Assembly: GCA_026261815.1 (NCBI GenBank)
Contig: JAMPIT010000230.1
Span: 39,330,501-39,394,500, forward strand
Direction: 5' to 3'
DNA length: 64,000 nucleotides
Origin: Monarcha castaneiventris obscurior
Taxonomy: Eukaryota > Chordata > Aves > Passeriformes > Monarchidae
Shown: positions 27,401 through 35,864 of the stretch, in pieces
How the letters are laid out: every line of letters starts with the position of its first letter
How positions within the stretch are numbered: the stretch's first letter is position 1
Made by a program: the position numbers and the translations under genes
Notes under the pieces: generated by a model
What the model was told of the DNA's origin: nothing
What the model saw: only the letters and a program-made list of their open reading frames with translations
The model's database searches: none

Positions 27401-30400
27401 GGGTCCCATGCAGCAGCAGGACCATTAGGTCTCTGTTGTGATTCAGTGTAGGGTTGCATGTGCTTGTGTTGGCCCAGCACAAGGGGCAGGGATGTGCAGC
27501 TGTGGGTAGCCAACATCAGCCCAAAGCCACGCTGCTGAAAGGTCACTTATGAAACTGCAGCCTCAGAGGGGAAGGTTTGCTCAGTCACTCAGGGTACCAG
27601 ATCCTGTGTGTGCAGGACTGCCACTTCACCTGCCACTGCTGCTTATATAGGTTCCATTCTTCAGTTTCTCTTATTCATTGGCACTGTACTTTTTTGAAGG
27701 ATATTCAAAGTGCATTCTTTTTCTACCCCCCAGTTCTCATACAGCTCTACAAATTCAAAAAAGGCAACTTTAGCCCCATCCTTCTGACTTTGTGCATTTA
27801 ATGCACAGGATAAAATATAGCAGAGGATTTTACAGTACTAACAGTTTTCAAAACTGGTAATGTACTTGTGGGAAGCAAGGTAACTCATGCTTATTTTTAT
27901 ATGCTGGCACCATGCTCTAAATTGGTCCATGCCAATTAAATTCTTTGGCTCCTGCTCTTGACACTACTGCAGGAGCTTATGCTTTTGCACAGTCATTGTA
28001 TTAGCAAGATCTTTGAGGAGTTTGCAAGGTAACACCTAATTTTGTGTTACCATTATGTAATGAAGGAAATGCTAAATGACAGGTTTTTTGCAAAGAAAAA
28101 GAGGTGTGTATCTTGGTCCCAGGAAAATACATTTTTATTGAATGTAAAGTCATGTAATGCTTTAAATTGTAGATATATTAATATTCTGGAGTGGCTTTTC
28201 TTAATTCTCTGAATAAAGCCACACCAAGGTACTTTCTCTGTGGAATGGTAATTTCTCCTGTGCATGGATGAATTGTTGTTATTCAGGTGTGGATTTTTTT
28301 TACAACTTTGGTGCCTAAAAGCAGTAAATGGTAAACTGGGTATTATGACAATACCTTATGAGCAAGTTGATTTCCATGCAAGTGTTCCCAGTAATAGTTC
28401 CCATGTGCTCACATTAAAAACTGCATTGCTTGACTCACATAGCAAACTGGGGGCATTGCTGTGCTGACATCTGTACCCTAACCCTTTGCTGTTGTAGGTT
28501 CCTCGGGCATTTGTATGCAGCAGAAGCTCTCATCTCTCTAGACAGAATATCTGATGCCATCACTCACTTGAACCCTGAGAATGTCACTGATGTTTCCCTT
28601 GGGATCTCTTCAAATGAGCAGGATCAAGGTTAATGCATCCACACTTCATTATAACTGGTTATGCTTTCAGCTGCCTTCCTGCTGTAACTTTCTAGATGCA
28701 AATATAATGATGATTAAGATGTTTTGTTTGAAGATCTGTAGGTTATTGCAGGGTGGGGGAGAGTGTTGTTTGTGGGTTTGTTGTTGTGTTTTTATTTTCC
28801 TGGTTTCAGTTCCTACTTTGTGTTTGGTGTCTTTTTTCCTGTTTGTCATTCCTATGAAATGGTTAATTCTGTAGCATCAATAGGACTGTATACTGTAGTA
28901 TTCTGACTTGTGTGAAGGGAACTTTGGAAAGCTGCTTTTGTTAAATGTGCTATTGTGATTAAGTTTGGGTTTCATACCATCTCTTCCAGCATTTTCGTCT
29001 TTAAACCAGGCTTTAACATAGCACTGGAATCTACCTTAGTGTGATACAGGAGCGGGGAGAACTTAGTTAATCTGTATCTTAGTCTTCTTGTTGAGAGTGT
29101 GTATTCTGTAAGAGGAAGGTACTTCAGAACCCTCCTGTATAGTGAAGTCTACAGAGCTCTGATTCCAGTGACATGTCTGCAGTTTAACTTCCCTGTACTC
29201 ATCTGGAAATCTAAAAGCACAACACTGAAGATAGGAAGTCTTAAATGACATAAACTCTTGAGCAAACTGATCTGTTTTCCCTCTTTAATGTCAGACTGCG
29301 AAGAAAGCAGAAAATTTGTATCTTTGTATTATTTTTGTAATAACCTTTAAAAAAGGTCACAGAATATGACGGGGTTTGTTTTTGGTTTGTTTTTTTTTTT
29401 TTGCAGGGTCTGACAAAGGAGAGAATGAGGCAATGGAGTCTTGTAAGTACCAGCCACTGTATTCAGCACAGTACAAGAACTTACTTGGCCAGTTGGAATA
29501 GAAGTGTAAGAAAAGAAAGATTTTTATGTTTTTTTCATTGCAGCTGGCAAGCAGACACCACAGTGTTACCCCAGTTCGGTCACATCTGCACGAACAATGA
29601 TGTTATTTAACCTTGGAAGTGCTTACTGCTTGAGGAGTGAATATGACAAAGCTCGAAAGTGTCTTCATCAGGTATGAAAAACGAATCTCAAGGCACCTTT
29701 AAGAACAAATGTATGTCCTTAAAAGTGCCATTTAGATCACAGCAAATTCTGGTGATTTCACAGCCCAGGTTTATTTGCATACTGCTGAAATGGTGGTTTT
29801 CTTCTGGCTTTATGAAACAGTCTCTATTAGAAACAAAATGAAGAATTCCAAATTTCTTACTTGTGTAAAAAGTTCAGTACCACTATAGGCAGCATTTTCT
29901 TTTCCTTAGGTCATATCAGAACAGTGGAAGATGACTAGGAAGCCTTTCCATGTTTTTCAAATCTGCTGATTTGGGTTTTTTTGTGGTCTTTTTAATGGTC
30001 TAGTAGTAATTGTTACATTTTAGAGAAGGCTTTCTCCCTAGTCATTTAATAACTCACCATCAGAGCTATTATCTTTAGGGCTGTGAGAACAAACTGCAGT
30101 TCTGCTGGAAGTATGTTCCTTGTCTGCCTCTTATCCCAAGAATTCTCAAGTACTGCTTTTGAAATGCTGAATCCACTTAGCCTGTGTCACATCACTTGGT
30201 CCTTCTCATGGCTGGGACCCATCTCTTTCAGTCATGATGTTTCTCTTTTTGCAGCCATTCCTGTCTGTCAGGAAGACTACTTGGATGCACTGTTGAGTTA
30301 CAAACTGAAAGAACAGCTTCCAAATTATTTCACAGTAGTTGTGAATGTGAACAGATTCAAATCCTTGAGGCTCTCAGCTACTTAGGGCAGTTGTCTGGTT

Positions 30401-32627
30401 CTTTTTCCTCCTGAGGCTTCTTGTGATGAGGCAGGTGTCTGTGCTTGGGCTCTGGAACACCTGTGTAAAGCCCAAAGGAGTGCAAGGCCACCCATGGATG
30501 GAAAATATAGTGGGCCTCTGCATCTACAATAAATTCATTGACTTCATAGCTGGAAAATGGTTGTATATGGAAAGCTAATGAATGATCATTGTTAACTTTG
30601 ATGCTGAACTTTAGAGCAGTGGAGGTTACCTTCACCTGTCACCTCACCAGGGGCCCACACTAGTCTGGCCCAAGAATTACAGATCCAAATGAACAGAAGC
30701 ACACAGCAGATGGTCCTGCTAATTAGTGTGAAACAGTCTTGCAATAATCTTGCAGTCTCTCCTTGCATGCTTAAACCTGATGGAATGTATTAGTTTGAAA
30801 AAATCTGATCTTAGTTAATGAATTGTTATTTAGTTTTGTTACCTGAGATGATGGTAGCAGTCTTGTCAAGGGGCAGTTTGTTTGTGCTGGATCTTTCTCT
30901 TAAGCAATTTTCTCTCCACTCTCTTCTTTTTCACTAAGGCTGCTTCACTGATCCACCCCAAAGAGATCCCTCCAGAGGCCATCCTGCTGGCTGTGTATCT
31001 TGAATTACAGAATGGTAAGTTGGGAAATGTTCCATCAACCTAAATTTGGGACACGAAGGGAGGTGGGCAGTAGTCATCATTCCTACTCCATACAGAGTTG
31101 TGCCAGTGTTTTGAATGATACCCTTTAGGGCCTGCCTGGGCTCCATTTTACCCTGCTATGGATCCATGTATGTGCACCTTCACTTCCATAGTTTATTGCC
31201 ATTCTGTTCTTGCACACTCCAGACTTCCTAAACATTCATTTCCTGAGCTGAAGTTTTCTATACTTTGTGCAGAACTCAGTAGTCTCAGATAGGCTCAGTA
31301 AAACCCTTGCTGAAGTTTATACTAAAAAGAGGGTTTGGAAAGCTTTCTCCATGAAAAGGCAACCACAATCCAGGTTTCCCAAAGAAGCCTTGTCAAGGCC
31401 TGTGTAGCAAGTATGGCAGCAAAGCTTGTAATAATGATAACTGTCTCTTCCAAAATGCTTCCTTTTGAAGGTTCACTGCGTTTGTATGAGGGAAAAGCTC
31501 TGCAGAATGGGAAACTGGAAAAGTTGCACTTGAATTCTGCAGTGTGAGCAGACTGGTGCAGCTGCTGGTTGAAGCTGTCTCAGTTGTGGACCTGTGCCCC
31601 TTGCAGAGCACTTAATATCCAAGTGTTGTGAAATGTTCTGTGTGCCTGTTCCCCTTCAGTGATGTTGCATTGCAGGCAGGCAGAGGATTTGAGCATTTGT
31701 ATTTGGAATTGAGACTTCTGCAAAGCTTTTCTTACAAAGATGTCTCTAAATTGGAATTTTGGGAACGTTTATTTCTGCAATAAAGATGTACAGAGCAGAA
31801 AAGAGTAGGAAGTGGGATTTACATCCCTCACCCCCTTCCAAGTATATAACTGAAAGAGGCTAAAGACATTTTTTATTCTATAAATGACAACAAAATGGTG
31901 CAGCTCCTCTGAAACTAAAACTTCAGTGAAAAAAAAGTATGAGGGAGAAATACTGTCCTCAGAACTCAGTGTCTTTTCTCCTGTAATTTTACAAGTTTAT
32001 TTTTTAACAGGGAGTGAGTTTTCCATTTATAGTGGTGGTTATTTGATGGGCCATACATACAGTTGAAAGTCATATTTCTTTTAAAAACATGTTTTGTCCC
32101 CTTGGCATTTGCATTACTGTCTGCAATGTCACAGTGTGAGGGCATTTTGTGTGAGATCTAGAGCCTCCCTGTGCAGCTGGGAGAGAGAAGAGGTGCCCTT
32201 TGGGAAATTAGAAGGTGCTTTGGCATCTTCCAGCTCTGAGGTAAAAGCTTGATGTCTTCAGCTAAGAGTAGGTGGACTCAATCAAAACTATTTTCTTGAA
32301 ATTTACTGTTGTCTACTGCTTTTCCTGGCCATGTCAGCATTTCACTGGAGAGGAAGGACTGCTGCTGTACCTGGCCTGGGCCCAGGGCTGGCTCATCAGC
32401 TCTGTCCCTGAACAGTAATTCATGTGTCATAAAATGGTAGTTTGGGTTTTGTAATTGAAACTTGTCTTGTAGGTAACACGCAGCTGGCACTGCAGATCAT
32501 CAAGCGGAACCAGCTGCTCCCTTCTGTGAAAACCCTCTCTGACATGAGGAAAAAGCCTGTTTTCCAGCCAGTCCACTCAATCCAGCCCATTCAGATGCCA
32601 GCTTTCACCACTGTTCAAAGGAAGTGA
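430..32627 (+). CDS. CNOT10: CCR4-NOT transcription complex subunit 10 (complete, 19 coding exons)
   Basis: CNOT10 is a helical-repeat (TPR-like) scaffold subunit of the cytoplasmic CCR4-NOT deadenylase. With CNOT11 it binds the N-terminal part of CNOT1. Coding exons join as 430-451, 5956-6047, 8705-8866, 9374-9524, 10507-10652, 11497-11583, 12292-12375, 13131-13248, 14150-14299, 15913-16115, 18743-18864, 19474-19650, 22267-22347, 27033-27146, 28498-28628, 29407-29442, 29544-29671, 30939-31014 and 32473-32627. They total 2235 nt, or 744 residues plus TGA, equal to the human length as I recall it. The protein starts MAADKAADQG and ends AFTTVQRK. The ATG has G at -3 and G at +4. Exons 5-6 encode an Asn/Lys-rich linker (about residues 180-210); TPR-like helices with alternating Leu, Ala and Tyr flank it. 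All introns are GT-AG except intron 13, which is GC-AG. No break in frame is seen. Confidence 0.97.
452..5955 (+). other. CNOT10: CNOT10 intron 1
   Basis: The first 290 bases belong to the CpG island. The rest is AT-rich. Apart from a CR1 fragment at about 1198-1459, I recognise nothing in it. Short open frames here have no coding signature. The acceptor is a pyrimidine tract ending TTTACAG. Confidence 0.9.
1198..1459 (-). mobile_element. CR1 LINE fragment, 3' end, antisense to CNOT10
   Basis: Read on the + strand, this is the reverse complement of the CR1 3' region. Hallmarks in order are a 'TTGGAAGGGACC' motif near 1213, 'AAGAATCACACCATG' near 1273, 'CTTGAACTCTCTC' near 1315, 'CCTAATATCCAACCTAAACC' at about 1391, and a 'CTGGTCAC' end near 1458. 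The stretch near 1338-1350 is shorter than the usual CR1, which suggests an internal deletion. The copy is 5' truncated, as most CR1 copies are. Confidence 0.88.
5956..6047 (+). CDS. CNOT10: CNOT10 coding exon 2
   Basis: Residues 8-38, a hydrophilic segment rich in Gly, Ser and Glu that ends SSSALQAFQ. The acceptor is TTTACAG and the donor GTAAGA. It completes codon 8 (Asp) from exon 1. Confidence 0.95.
6048..8704 (+). other. CNOT10: CNOT10 intron 2
   Basis: AT-rich intronic sequence of 2.7 kb. I see only a tiny tandem GCATGCAGT duplication near 6823-6840 and no recognisable repeat family or RNA gene. Confidence 0.9.
8705..8866 (+). CDS. CNOT10: CNOT10 coding exon 3
   Basis: Residues 39-92, in phase 0 at both ends. 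It begins [11 protein letters not shown] and ends LNQLKNQ. This is the first clear TPR-like helical pair ([11 protein letters not shown], then LNTAVAEF). Confidence 0.96.
8867..9373 (+). other. CNOT10: CNOT10 intron 3
   Basis: A short AT-rich intron with nothing recognisable apart from its splice sites (GTAATG donor, TTTTTTCAG acceptor). Confidence 0.9.
9374..9524 (+). CDS. CNOT10: CNOT10 coding exon 4
   Basis: Residues 93 to the first base of codon 143. It includes the helical repeat [20 protein letters not shown] and then [14 protein letters not shown]. The donor is GTATGT. Confidence 0.96.
9525..10506 (+). other. CNOT10: CNOT10 intron 4
   Basis: AT-rich intron of about 1 kb. I recognise no repeat or RNA gene. 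A short TGTGTGTGTG stretch lies near 10040. Confidence 0.88.
10507..10652 (+). CDS. CNOT10: CNOT10 coding exon 5
   Basis: Completes codon 143 and encodes residues up to 191, with the helices [18 protein letters not shown] and LAVLEKMIS. It ends in the start of the Asn-rich linker ([11 protein letters not shown]). Confidence 0.96.
10653..11496 (+). other. CNOT10: CNOT10 intron 5
   Basis: AT-rich intron of 0.84 kb. Nothing recognisable beyond the splice signals. Confidence 0.88.
11497..11583 (+). CDS. CNOT10: CNOT10 coding exon 6
   Basis: Residues 192-220, phase 0 at both ends and 87 nt long. It carries the second half of the polar linker ([17 protein letters not shown]) and the start of the next helix. 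Skipping it would keep the frame and shorten the linker. Confidence 0.95.
11584..12291 (+). other. CNOT10: CNOT10 intron 6
   Basis: AT-rich intron with a short C-run near 11787-11796. Nothing else recognised. Confidence 0.88.
12292..12375 (+). CDS. CNOT10: CNOT10 coding exon 7
   Basis: Residues 221-248 ([20 protein letters not shown] and on to NTAGN), phase 0 at both ends. A basic TPR-like helical pair. Confidence 0.96.
12376..13130 (+). other. CNOT10: CNOT10 intron 7
   Basis: AT-rich intron of 0.75 kb. Nothing recognisable beyond the splice signals. Confidence 0.88.
13131..13248 (+). CDS. CNOT10: CNOT10 coding exon 8
   Basis: Residues 249 to the first base of codon 288. Begins [20 protein letters not shown] and ends GFMKT. 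The donor is GTAAAA, weaker than most in this gene but followed by a frame-compatible exon. Confidence 0.95.
13249..14149 (+). other. CNOT10: CNOT10 intron 8
   Basis: AT-rich intron containing a (TA)n microsatellite near 13960-13983 and no recognisable element besides it. In-frame read-through past the exon 8 donor stays open to about 13388, but the sequence there is not conserved-looking. Confidence 0.88.
13960..13998. repeat. (TA)n microsatellite with TATG flank
   Basis: About 20 bases of uninterrupted TA dinucleotides, followed by ATCTATGTATGTATATC. Likely length-polymorphic. Confidence 0.9.
14150..14299 (+). CDS. CNOT10: CNOT10 coding exon 9
   Basis: Completes Gly288 and encodes [20 protein letters not shown], the most TPR-like repeat of the protein, then [10 protein letters not shown]. 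It ends on the first base of the Gly338 codon, in SSDPG. Confidence 0.96.
14300..15912 (+). other. CNOT10: CNOT10 intron 9
   Basis: Holds a degenerate CR1 ORF2 fragment at about 14660-15425. The remaining bases are AT-rich and unrecognised. Confidence 0.88.
14660..15425 (-). mobile_element. CR1 LINE ORF2 fragment (endonuclease to RT linker region), degenerate
   Basis: On the - strand, translation gives pieces typical of the CR1 ORF2 linker between endonuclease and reverse transcriptase: [20 protein letters not shown] near 14960-14900, and [18 protein letters not shown] near 14735-14680. Reading frames are broken by stops and frameshifts, and both ends are truncated. It lies antisense to CNOT10. 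The + strand motif 'TTTATCCCATGG' near 15070 and 'GAGAACAAAGTCCAGCATAG' near 15222 also match CR1. It is an old, inactive copy. Confidence 0.82.
15913..16115 (+). CDS. CNOT10: CNOT10 coding exon 10
   Basis: The largest CNOT10 coding exon at 203 nt. Completes Gly338 and runs to residue 405. Contains [19 protein letters not shown] and [20 protein letters not shown], two TPR-like repeats. Ends CCIAANKG before GTAAGT. Confidence 0.97.
16116..18742 (+). other. CNOT10: CNOT10 intron 10
   Basis: 2.6 kb of AT-rich intron with a short tandem duplication at 16590-16646. No known repeat family recognised. Confidence 0.88.
16590..16646. repeat. Short tandem duplication, period 31
   Basis: A 26-base unit at 16590-16615 recurs at 16621-16646 with one mismatch (CTTGTTTTCAGCC against CTTGTTTTCAACC). 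This is a recent local duplication inside intron 10. Confidence 0.85.
18743..18864 (+). CDS. CNOT10: CNOT10 coding exon 11
   Basis: Residues 406 to two bases of codon 446. Begins [20 protein letters not shown] and includes [20 protein letters not shown]. The upstream polypyrimidine tract is long and ends CCTTTTAG. Confidence 0.96.
18865..19473 (+). other. CNOT10: CNOT10 intron 11
   Basis: AT-rich intron of 0.6 kb. Nothing recognisable beyond the splice signals. Confidence 0.88.
19474..19650 (+). CDS. CNOT10: CNOT10 coding exon 12
   Basis: Completes Asn446 and encodes a helix, [20 protein letters not shown], then a polar segment ([20 protein letters not shown]). Ends with two bases of a Ser codon. 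Confidence 0.96.
19651..22266 (+). other. CNOT10: CNOT10 intron 12
   Basis: 2.6 kb of AT-rich sequence. It holds short GT and AT repeats (near 20007-20055), a G/T-rich low-complexity tract at about 20715-20790, and an imperfect tandem repeat (AATCACACTAATTGAACA near 21267 and AATCCCACTAATTGAGCA at 21301). No mobile element recognised. Confidence 0.85.
22267..22347 (+). CDS. CNOT10: CNOT10 coding exon 13
   Basis: Completes Ser505 and encodes [20 protein letters not shown] and then QELENL, ending with two bases of the Arg532 codon. The donor after AG is GCAAGT, not GT. The next GT, four bases on, would put exon 14 in a frame with an early TAG, so the GC donor is the only frame-compatible choice. 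Confidence 0.94.
22348..27032 (+). other. CNOT10: CNOT10 intron 13 (GC-AG intron)
   Basis: At 4.7 kb this is the second-longest CNOT10 intron. It begins GCAAGT and ends CCTTCCAG. A GC-richer segment at about 25140-26330 differs in composition from its AT-rich surroundings and may be an old unrecognised insertion. The rest holds nothing I can name. Confidence 0.88.
25140..26330. other. GC-richer intronic segment of unknown origin
   Basis: CpG and GC content rise here compared with flanking intron. It contains a perfect 7-bp inverted repeat at 26077-26083 and 26089-26095, and a 197-codon open frame on the - strand at 25729-26322. That frame has no recognisable domain and reads like chance translation of GC-rich DNA. 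A decayed LTR or other insertion is possible, but I could not match it. Confidence 0.35.
27033..27146 (+). CDS. CNOT10: CNOT10 coding exon 14
   Basis: Completes Arg532 and encodes [20 protein letters not shown] and then [17 protein letters not shown], a strong helical repeat. Ends with two bases of Lys570. Confidence 0.96.
27147..28497 (+). other. CNOT10: CNOT10 intron 14
   Basis: 1.35 kb of intron, slightly GC-richer around 27360-27560. I recognise no repeat or RNA gene. Confidence 0.87.
28498..28628 (+). CDS. CNOT10: CNOT10 coding exon 15
   Basis: Completes Lys570, then [20 protein letters not shown] and [20 protein letters not shown], a TPR-like pair. Ends on the first base of Gly614. 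Confidence 0.96.
28629..29406 (+). other. CNOT10: CNOT10 intron 15
   Basis: AT-rich intron of 0.78 kb ending in a long T-rich polypyrimidine tract. Nothing else recognised. Confidence 0.88.
29407..29442 (+). CDS. CNOT10: CNOT10 coding exon 16 (36-nt micro-exon)
   Basis: Encodes [12 protein letters not shown], an acidic stretch. Both boundaries fall after the first base of a codon, so inclusion or skipping preserves the frame. It is only 101 bases from exon 17. Confidence 0.92.
29544..29671 (+). CDS. CNOT10: CNOT10 coding exon 17
   Basis: Completes a Ser codon, then [20 protein letters not shown] followed by [20 protein letters not shown] and HQ (to residue 668). This is a clear TPR-like repeat with the usual small and aromatic spacing. 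Confidence 0.96.
29672..30938 (+). other. CNOT10: CNOT10 intron 17
   Basis: 1.27 kb of intron. Nothing recognisable beyond the splice signals (acceptor TCACTAAG). Confidence 0.87.
30939..31014 (+). CDS. CNOT10: CNOT10 coding exon 18
   Basis: Residues 669-693 ([20 protein letters not shown], then LELQN) plus one base. The final helical segment of the repeat array begins here. Confidence 0.96.
31015..32472 (+). other. CNOT10: CNOT10 intron 18
   Basis: 1.46 kb of intron. No repeat family or RNA gene recognised. Confidence 0.87.
32473..32627 (+). CDS. CNOT10: CNOT10 coding exon 19 (terminal)
   Basis: Encodes the conserved C-terminus: [20 protein letters not shown], then a Pro/Gln-rich tail ([12 protein letters not shown]) ending TTVQRK and TGA at 32625-32627. 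Confidence 0.97.
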
Positions 32628-32745
32628 GGTTGTGCTTTAACCTGCTGCTGCCCTGATCATGAGGGCTTGGGATTTTGTATATTTTTTTAACCTAGGACAC
32701 CTGGAGACCCCAATTGCTGGAGTGTGTTTGTTTATGTAAATTTTT

Positions 32746-32751
32746 AATAAA
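32746..32751 (+). terminator. CNOT10: CNOT10 polyadenylation signal
   Basis: A canonical AATAAA lies 118 bases after the stop codon and is followed by a GT-rich stretch (TTGGTTGTAAAGG) near 32769. This predicts cleavage around 32765 and a short 3' UTR of about 140 nt. Confidence 0.9.
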
Positions 32752-33140
32752 AGATGTAAACCAAAAAACTTGGTTGTAAAGGTTATTTCATGAATGATGG
32801 GAGGTTGGTAGCTGCTTTGAATGGGAATGGCAGTCTGTTTACCAAAAAAAAGGTTATCCCAGTGTGTAATTTAGCTCTTTTTGAGAGAATAGAGGGGAGA
32901 GCAGTGAGTGGAGAGAACCATTTACCTGAACTAAAATCCTGCTGAAATAGCAGTTGAACTGTTGTGTTGGCTGCTGTTTTGACACACATATGAGCCATGC
33001 TCTTCCTCAAAGAAGAGGGAACCTGTTTCTGTTGGCCTTTTATTTTTTTTTTTTTTTCCCTCTCCCTGGTTTTCCTTTGCCCAGCAGACAAATGTAATGG
33101 TGCAGATACAGTGGAAGTGTGTGCATGGCTATAAGGAAAA

Positions 33141-33335
33141 GGTTGGGTTTTGTTTGGGGCTTTTTTTTGTTTGTTTAGAGTTTTGTGTTTGCTTGGGTTT
33201 TTTGTTTTGTTGCTTTTGTTTTTTGGGGGTTTTTTAATGGTTTTTTTTTTTGTTCATTTTGTTGTTGTTAGGTATGGGATGGTTTTGGTGGGGGTTTTTT
33301 TTGCCTTTTTTTGGGGAGTTGGGTTTTGGTAGTTT
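33141..33335 (+). repeat. T/G-rich low-complexity tract
   Basis: Nearly all bases are T or G, in runs of T interrupted by GG and GGG, with almost no A or C. It starts about 375 bases past the CNOT10 cleavage site. No unit length is evident, so it is low complexity rather than a microsatellite. Confidence 0.85.
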
Positions 33336-34179
33336 TTTAATCTAGTTTCTACTGTAGAGGAATACTTCTTTCTTTCAAAAAAAATTTCTGCCTTTTACTC
33401 AAACGAAGATGGCAACATAATCAAGGACCCTCTGGTTACTTATTGGGAGCACAGGAGGGGAGGAGCCATCCCTACCTTGGGACTTAATGCAGGCATAAGA
33501 TAATTGGAGCCCAGCAAGAAGCCCAGCACTTCTCAGAGTCCCTCCAGGGCCGTTTTGTGCCATTTCAGCTATCCTAATAATCTCCAGCGCAGAGCTGAGC
33601 TACCACCTTATCTCCCTGTGCTGCTGGTGGTGTACTTTGCCTCCAGCCAGCACCAAGGTCGCTTTTCCAAGCAGCACTGGGATATGGGGCCCGCAGTTTC
33701 TGCTCTCAGTAATGGAGTGTGAGGTAATGCCGTGTCCAGGAGAAGAGGGCAGCAGCACCGCCCTGGGTTTGTCTCCACCATGCTGCAGAAACCAGCGCAC
33801 AAAGCAACAGCAAGTGTATTAAACAACGTGCAAGCTGTGGAGTCTGTCTCCAGCAGGAAGCCAGCTTGAGACCTGCTACTCTCCCTCCTGTCAGATAAGT
33901 GCCTGCGCTGCTTTTTAATATTTTCAGAGTAACAGCCCAGTAGCTGCCTGTTCCAGTAACTTTTCTATCACTGCAGGAGGTGCAATGCACCCCTGGCCTC
34001 AGGTAGGGGCAAACAGTTTAGAAACACTAGGAATAAAAAAAGGATCAGGAAAAAGTAGGTAGCCATCACCTTTCTGAAAGACGGAAGAAAGGGAGCTGAT
34101 ACATCCTTTAGGTCAAAGCAGATTGACTGATTAAATACAAAAAGGTTCGAGCTGCTCCCTGTGTGGTCCCAGGCCCTGA

Positions 34180-34450
34180 ATAGAGAAGATTCTTCCCCGC
34201 CCTTCCCCGCCCCCCCAGGAATGCGGGGCATTCACATGCAAAAGATGCTCTCGCCGTGCCCGGGCCCGGTGACGGATGCAGTTGTTTCCCAGATAAGGCC
34301 CATCTTATCGCAGCCGCATTTGTACGTGAGCCGCAGCCTTCGGCCCCTCTCTCCCTGCCCCTGCCCGCTCCTGTGCCCTGAGGCGGCTCAGCCCCACAGC
34401 AGCTCCGCCGCTTCCCCGTGGCACTGCCTCGCACAGAGGGATGGATGAGT
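34180..34450. promoter_or_regulatory. Candidate intergenic regulatory element (GC-rich, paired GATA motifs)
   Basis: This block is richer in GC and CpG than its flanks. It holds an inverted pair of GATA motifs, GATAAG at 34292-34297 and CTTATC at 34304-34309, separated by 6 bases. An octamer-like ATGCAAA lies at 34236-34242 and a TEAD-like GGAATG at 34218-34223. The motif cluster suggests an enhancer, but motifs of this length also occur by chance. No coding evidence. Confidence 0.35.
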
Positions 34451-35142
34451 GGGGATGACGGCTTTCAGCTTCCATCGTTTACTGTTAACAGAAGAGAAAA
34501 AATAAATACCAAAACACAGCAAGGGAGGCAGCAGCTAAGGACCTGGCTTCTGCCTCCGGTCGCTTTTCTCTCTCCTCCGTTGCTTTTAGGCTCTGTTAGG
34601 AAAGAAGTGAAGGTCAAGTAAAACCGTGAGCTGTCCTTGGATAGAAAAAGGGGGAGCATGAGCAGCCCAGGCTCAGCAGTGAGCTAAGTTAGTAAACTCA
34701 GTAATTCTTACCAGTTTGGTTTGGGCCACTTCCTGAAGGAACGGGCGCCTGTCCCTATCCCCCCTCCCTTCCTCTTACCTCCAGGATCTCCTCTGCAGCC
34801 ATGCACTGGCTCATATTCCCAGAGCAGGAGAAAGTGGGTGCTTTCCCTTTTTCCCACACCACACACCATAAGCCTTGGCGCTAGCTCTGCACTGTTCCTG
34901 CACCATGGCCATGGCCACTGCTGTTCTCTCATCAGAACCTTTAGCTCTGCCCACGGCCCTGGTGCAAGACATCGCTCATTCAGCAGTGTCCTAAGCCAGC
35001 TCCTGGTGTCCCTTGAGCTTCTGGGTTCCTGTTGTCTTCAGGAAGAGGGCACAGAGGAGCCAAGGGAATAGAGAGCAATAAAGGAAGCTGGACAAGCTCA
35101 CCTGGGCAGCTTTTGTCCCCACCTCCACAAGGCCTTCTCTCT

Positions 35143-35161
35143 CCCTCCCTCCCTCCCTCCC
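35143..35161. repeat. (CTCC)n microsatellite
   Basis: Uninterrupted CTCC repeats in a pyrimidine-rich stretch, in the intergenic region. Confidence 0.85.
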
Positions 35162-35858
35162 ACTTGAAGTGATCTCTGTACTGCTGACATGTTGCCAGCT
35201 GCTCCGCAGGAAGAAAGCAATGGCCTGGTCAAGGATTGTGATGAATAGAGCACAGCATGGTGCTGAGAGCCCTACAGTTGTGCAGGCCCAGCAGGCATCT
35301 TGGCTTTCAAAAGCTAAAGCAGCCAGCACTTCCAGAGCCTGGAATCCACCTCCACTGCTACCCCATGCTGGGGTTCAGTCAGTGGCTTTAATTCTCAAAC
35401 CTTCCTTGAAGAGCATCTTCCTATGCTCACCATTTCTTTTTAAACATTTTCTAAGGTAGTGAGGAAAGAGGGCAGCTTTCCACTCACCCAACCTTTGCTG
35501 ACAGCTTGCTCTGTAAGAGACCAGAGACACCTATTAAACGTTCTGGTGGCTTTGCTTTACACTGCCATGCAGAAGCAGCATTCTTTCAGTTGCCAAGGTG
35601 AAGGAATGGAAACCTAGAAATGGACCTGAAAAAGTTAAACCAGAAACTTTCTGGCAAAATATTGGGAAAAAAGCATGGCATTTAAAGCAGTGAGTTCAAT
35701 ATCACAACTCTTTCCTCCAGCCATGACAATGAGGACTTTTCCTAACAGCACAGACAATTAAGAGGGGCTTTTTCTTTTTTTCATCCTGATAGAAGAGAAG
35801 GCTTTTTCTGGGTAGTACAGAAACACACACACAGAGTTGCCATGAAAAAAACCTCACA

Positions 35859-35864
35859 TTTATT
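35859..35864 (-). terminator. TRIM71: Likely distal TRIM71 polyadenylation signal
   Basis: TTTATT on the + strand is AATAAA on the - strand. It lies about 6.3 kb past the stop codon, near the 3' UTR length expected for TRIM71. Cleavage would fall near 35840. Confidence 0.6.

Larger units (their letters stand above)
32770..35838. other. Intergenic region between two convergent genes
   Basis: About 3 kb with no convincing gene. It contains a T/G-rich low-complexity tract (33141-33335), a GC-richer block (34180-34450) and a CTCC microsatellite (35143-35161). Short open frames on both strands look like chance. Confidence 0.8.

Noticed and set aside
33150..33332. Hydrophobic small protein frame (Phe/Leu/Val/Gly-rich)
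   Set aside because: It is translation of a T/G low-complexity tract, not a membrane protein.
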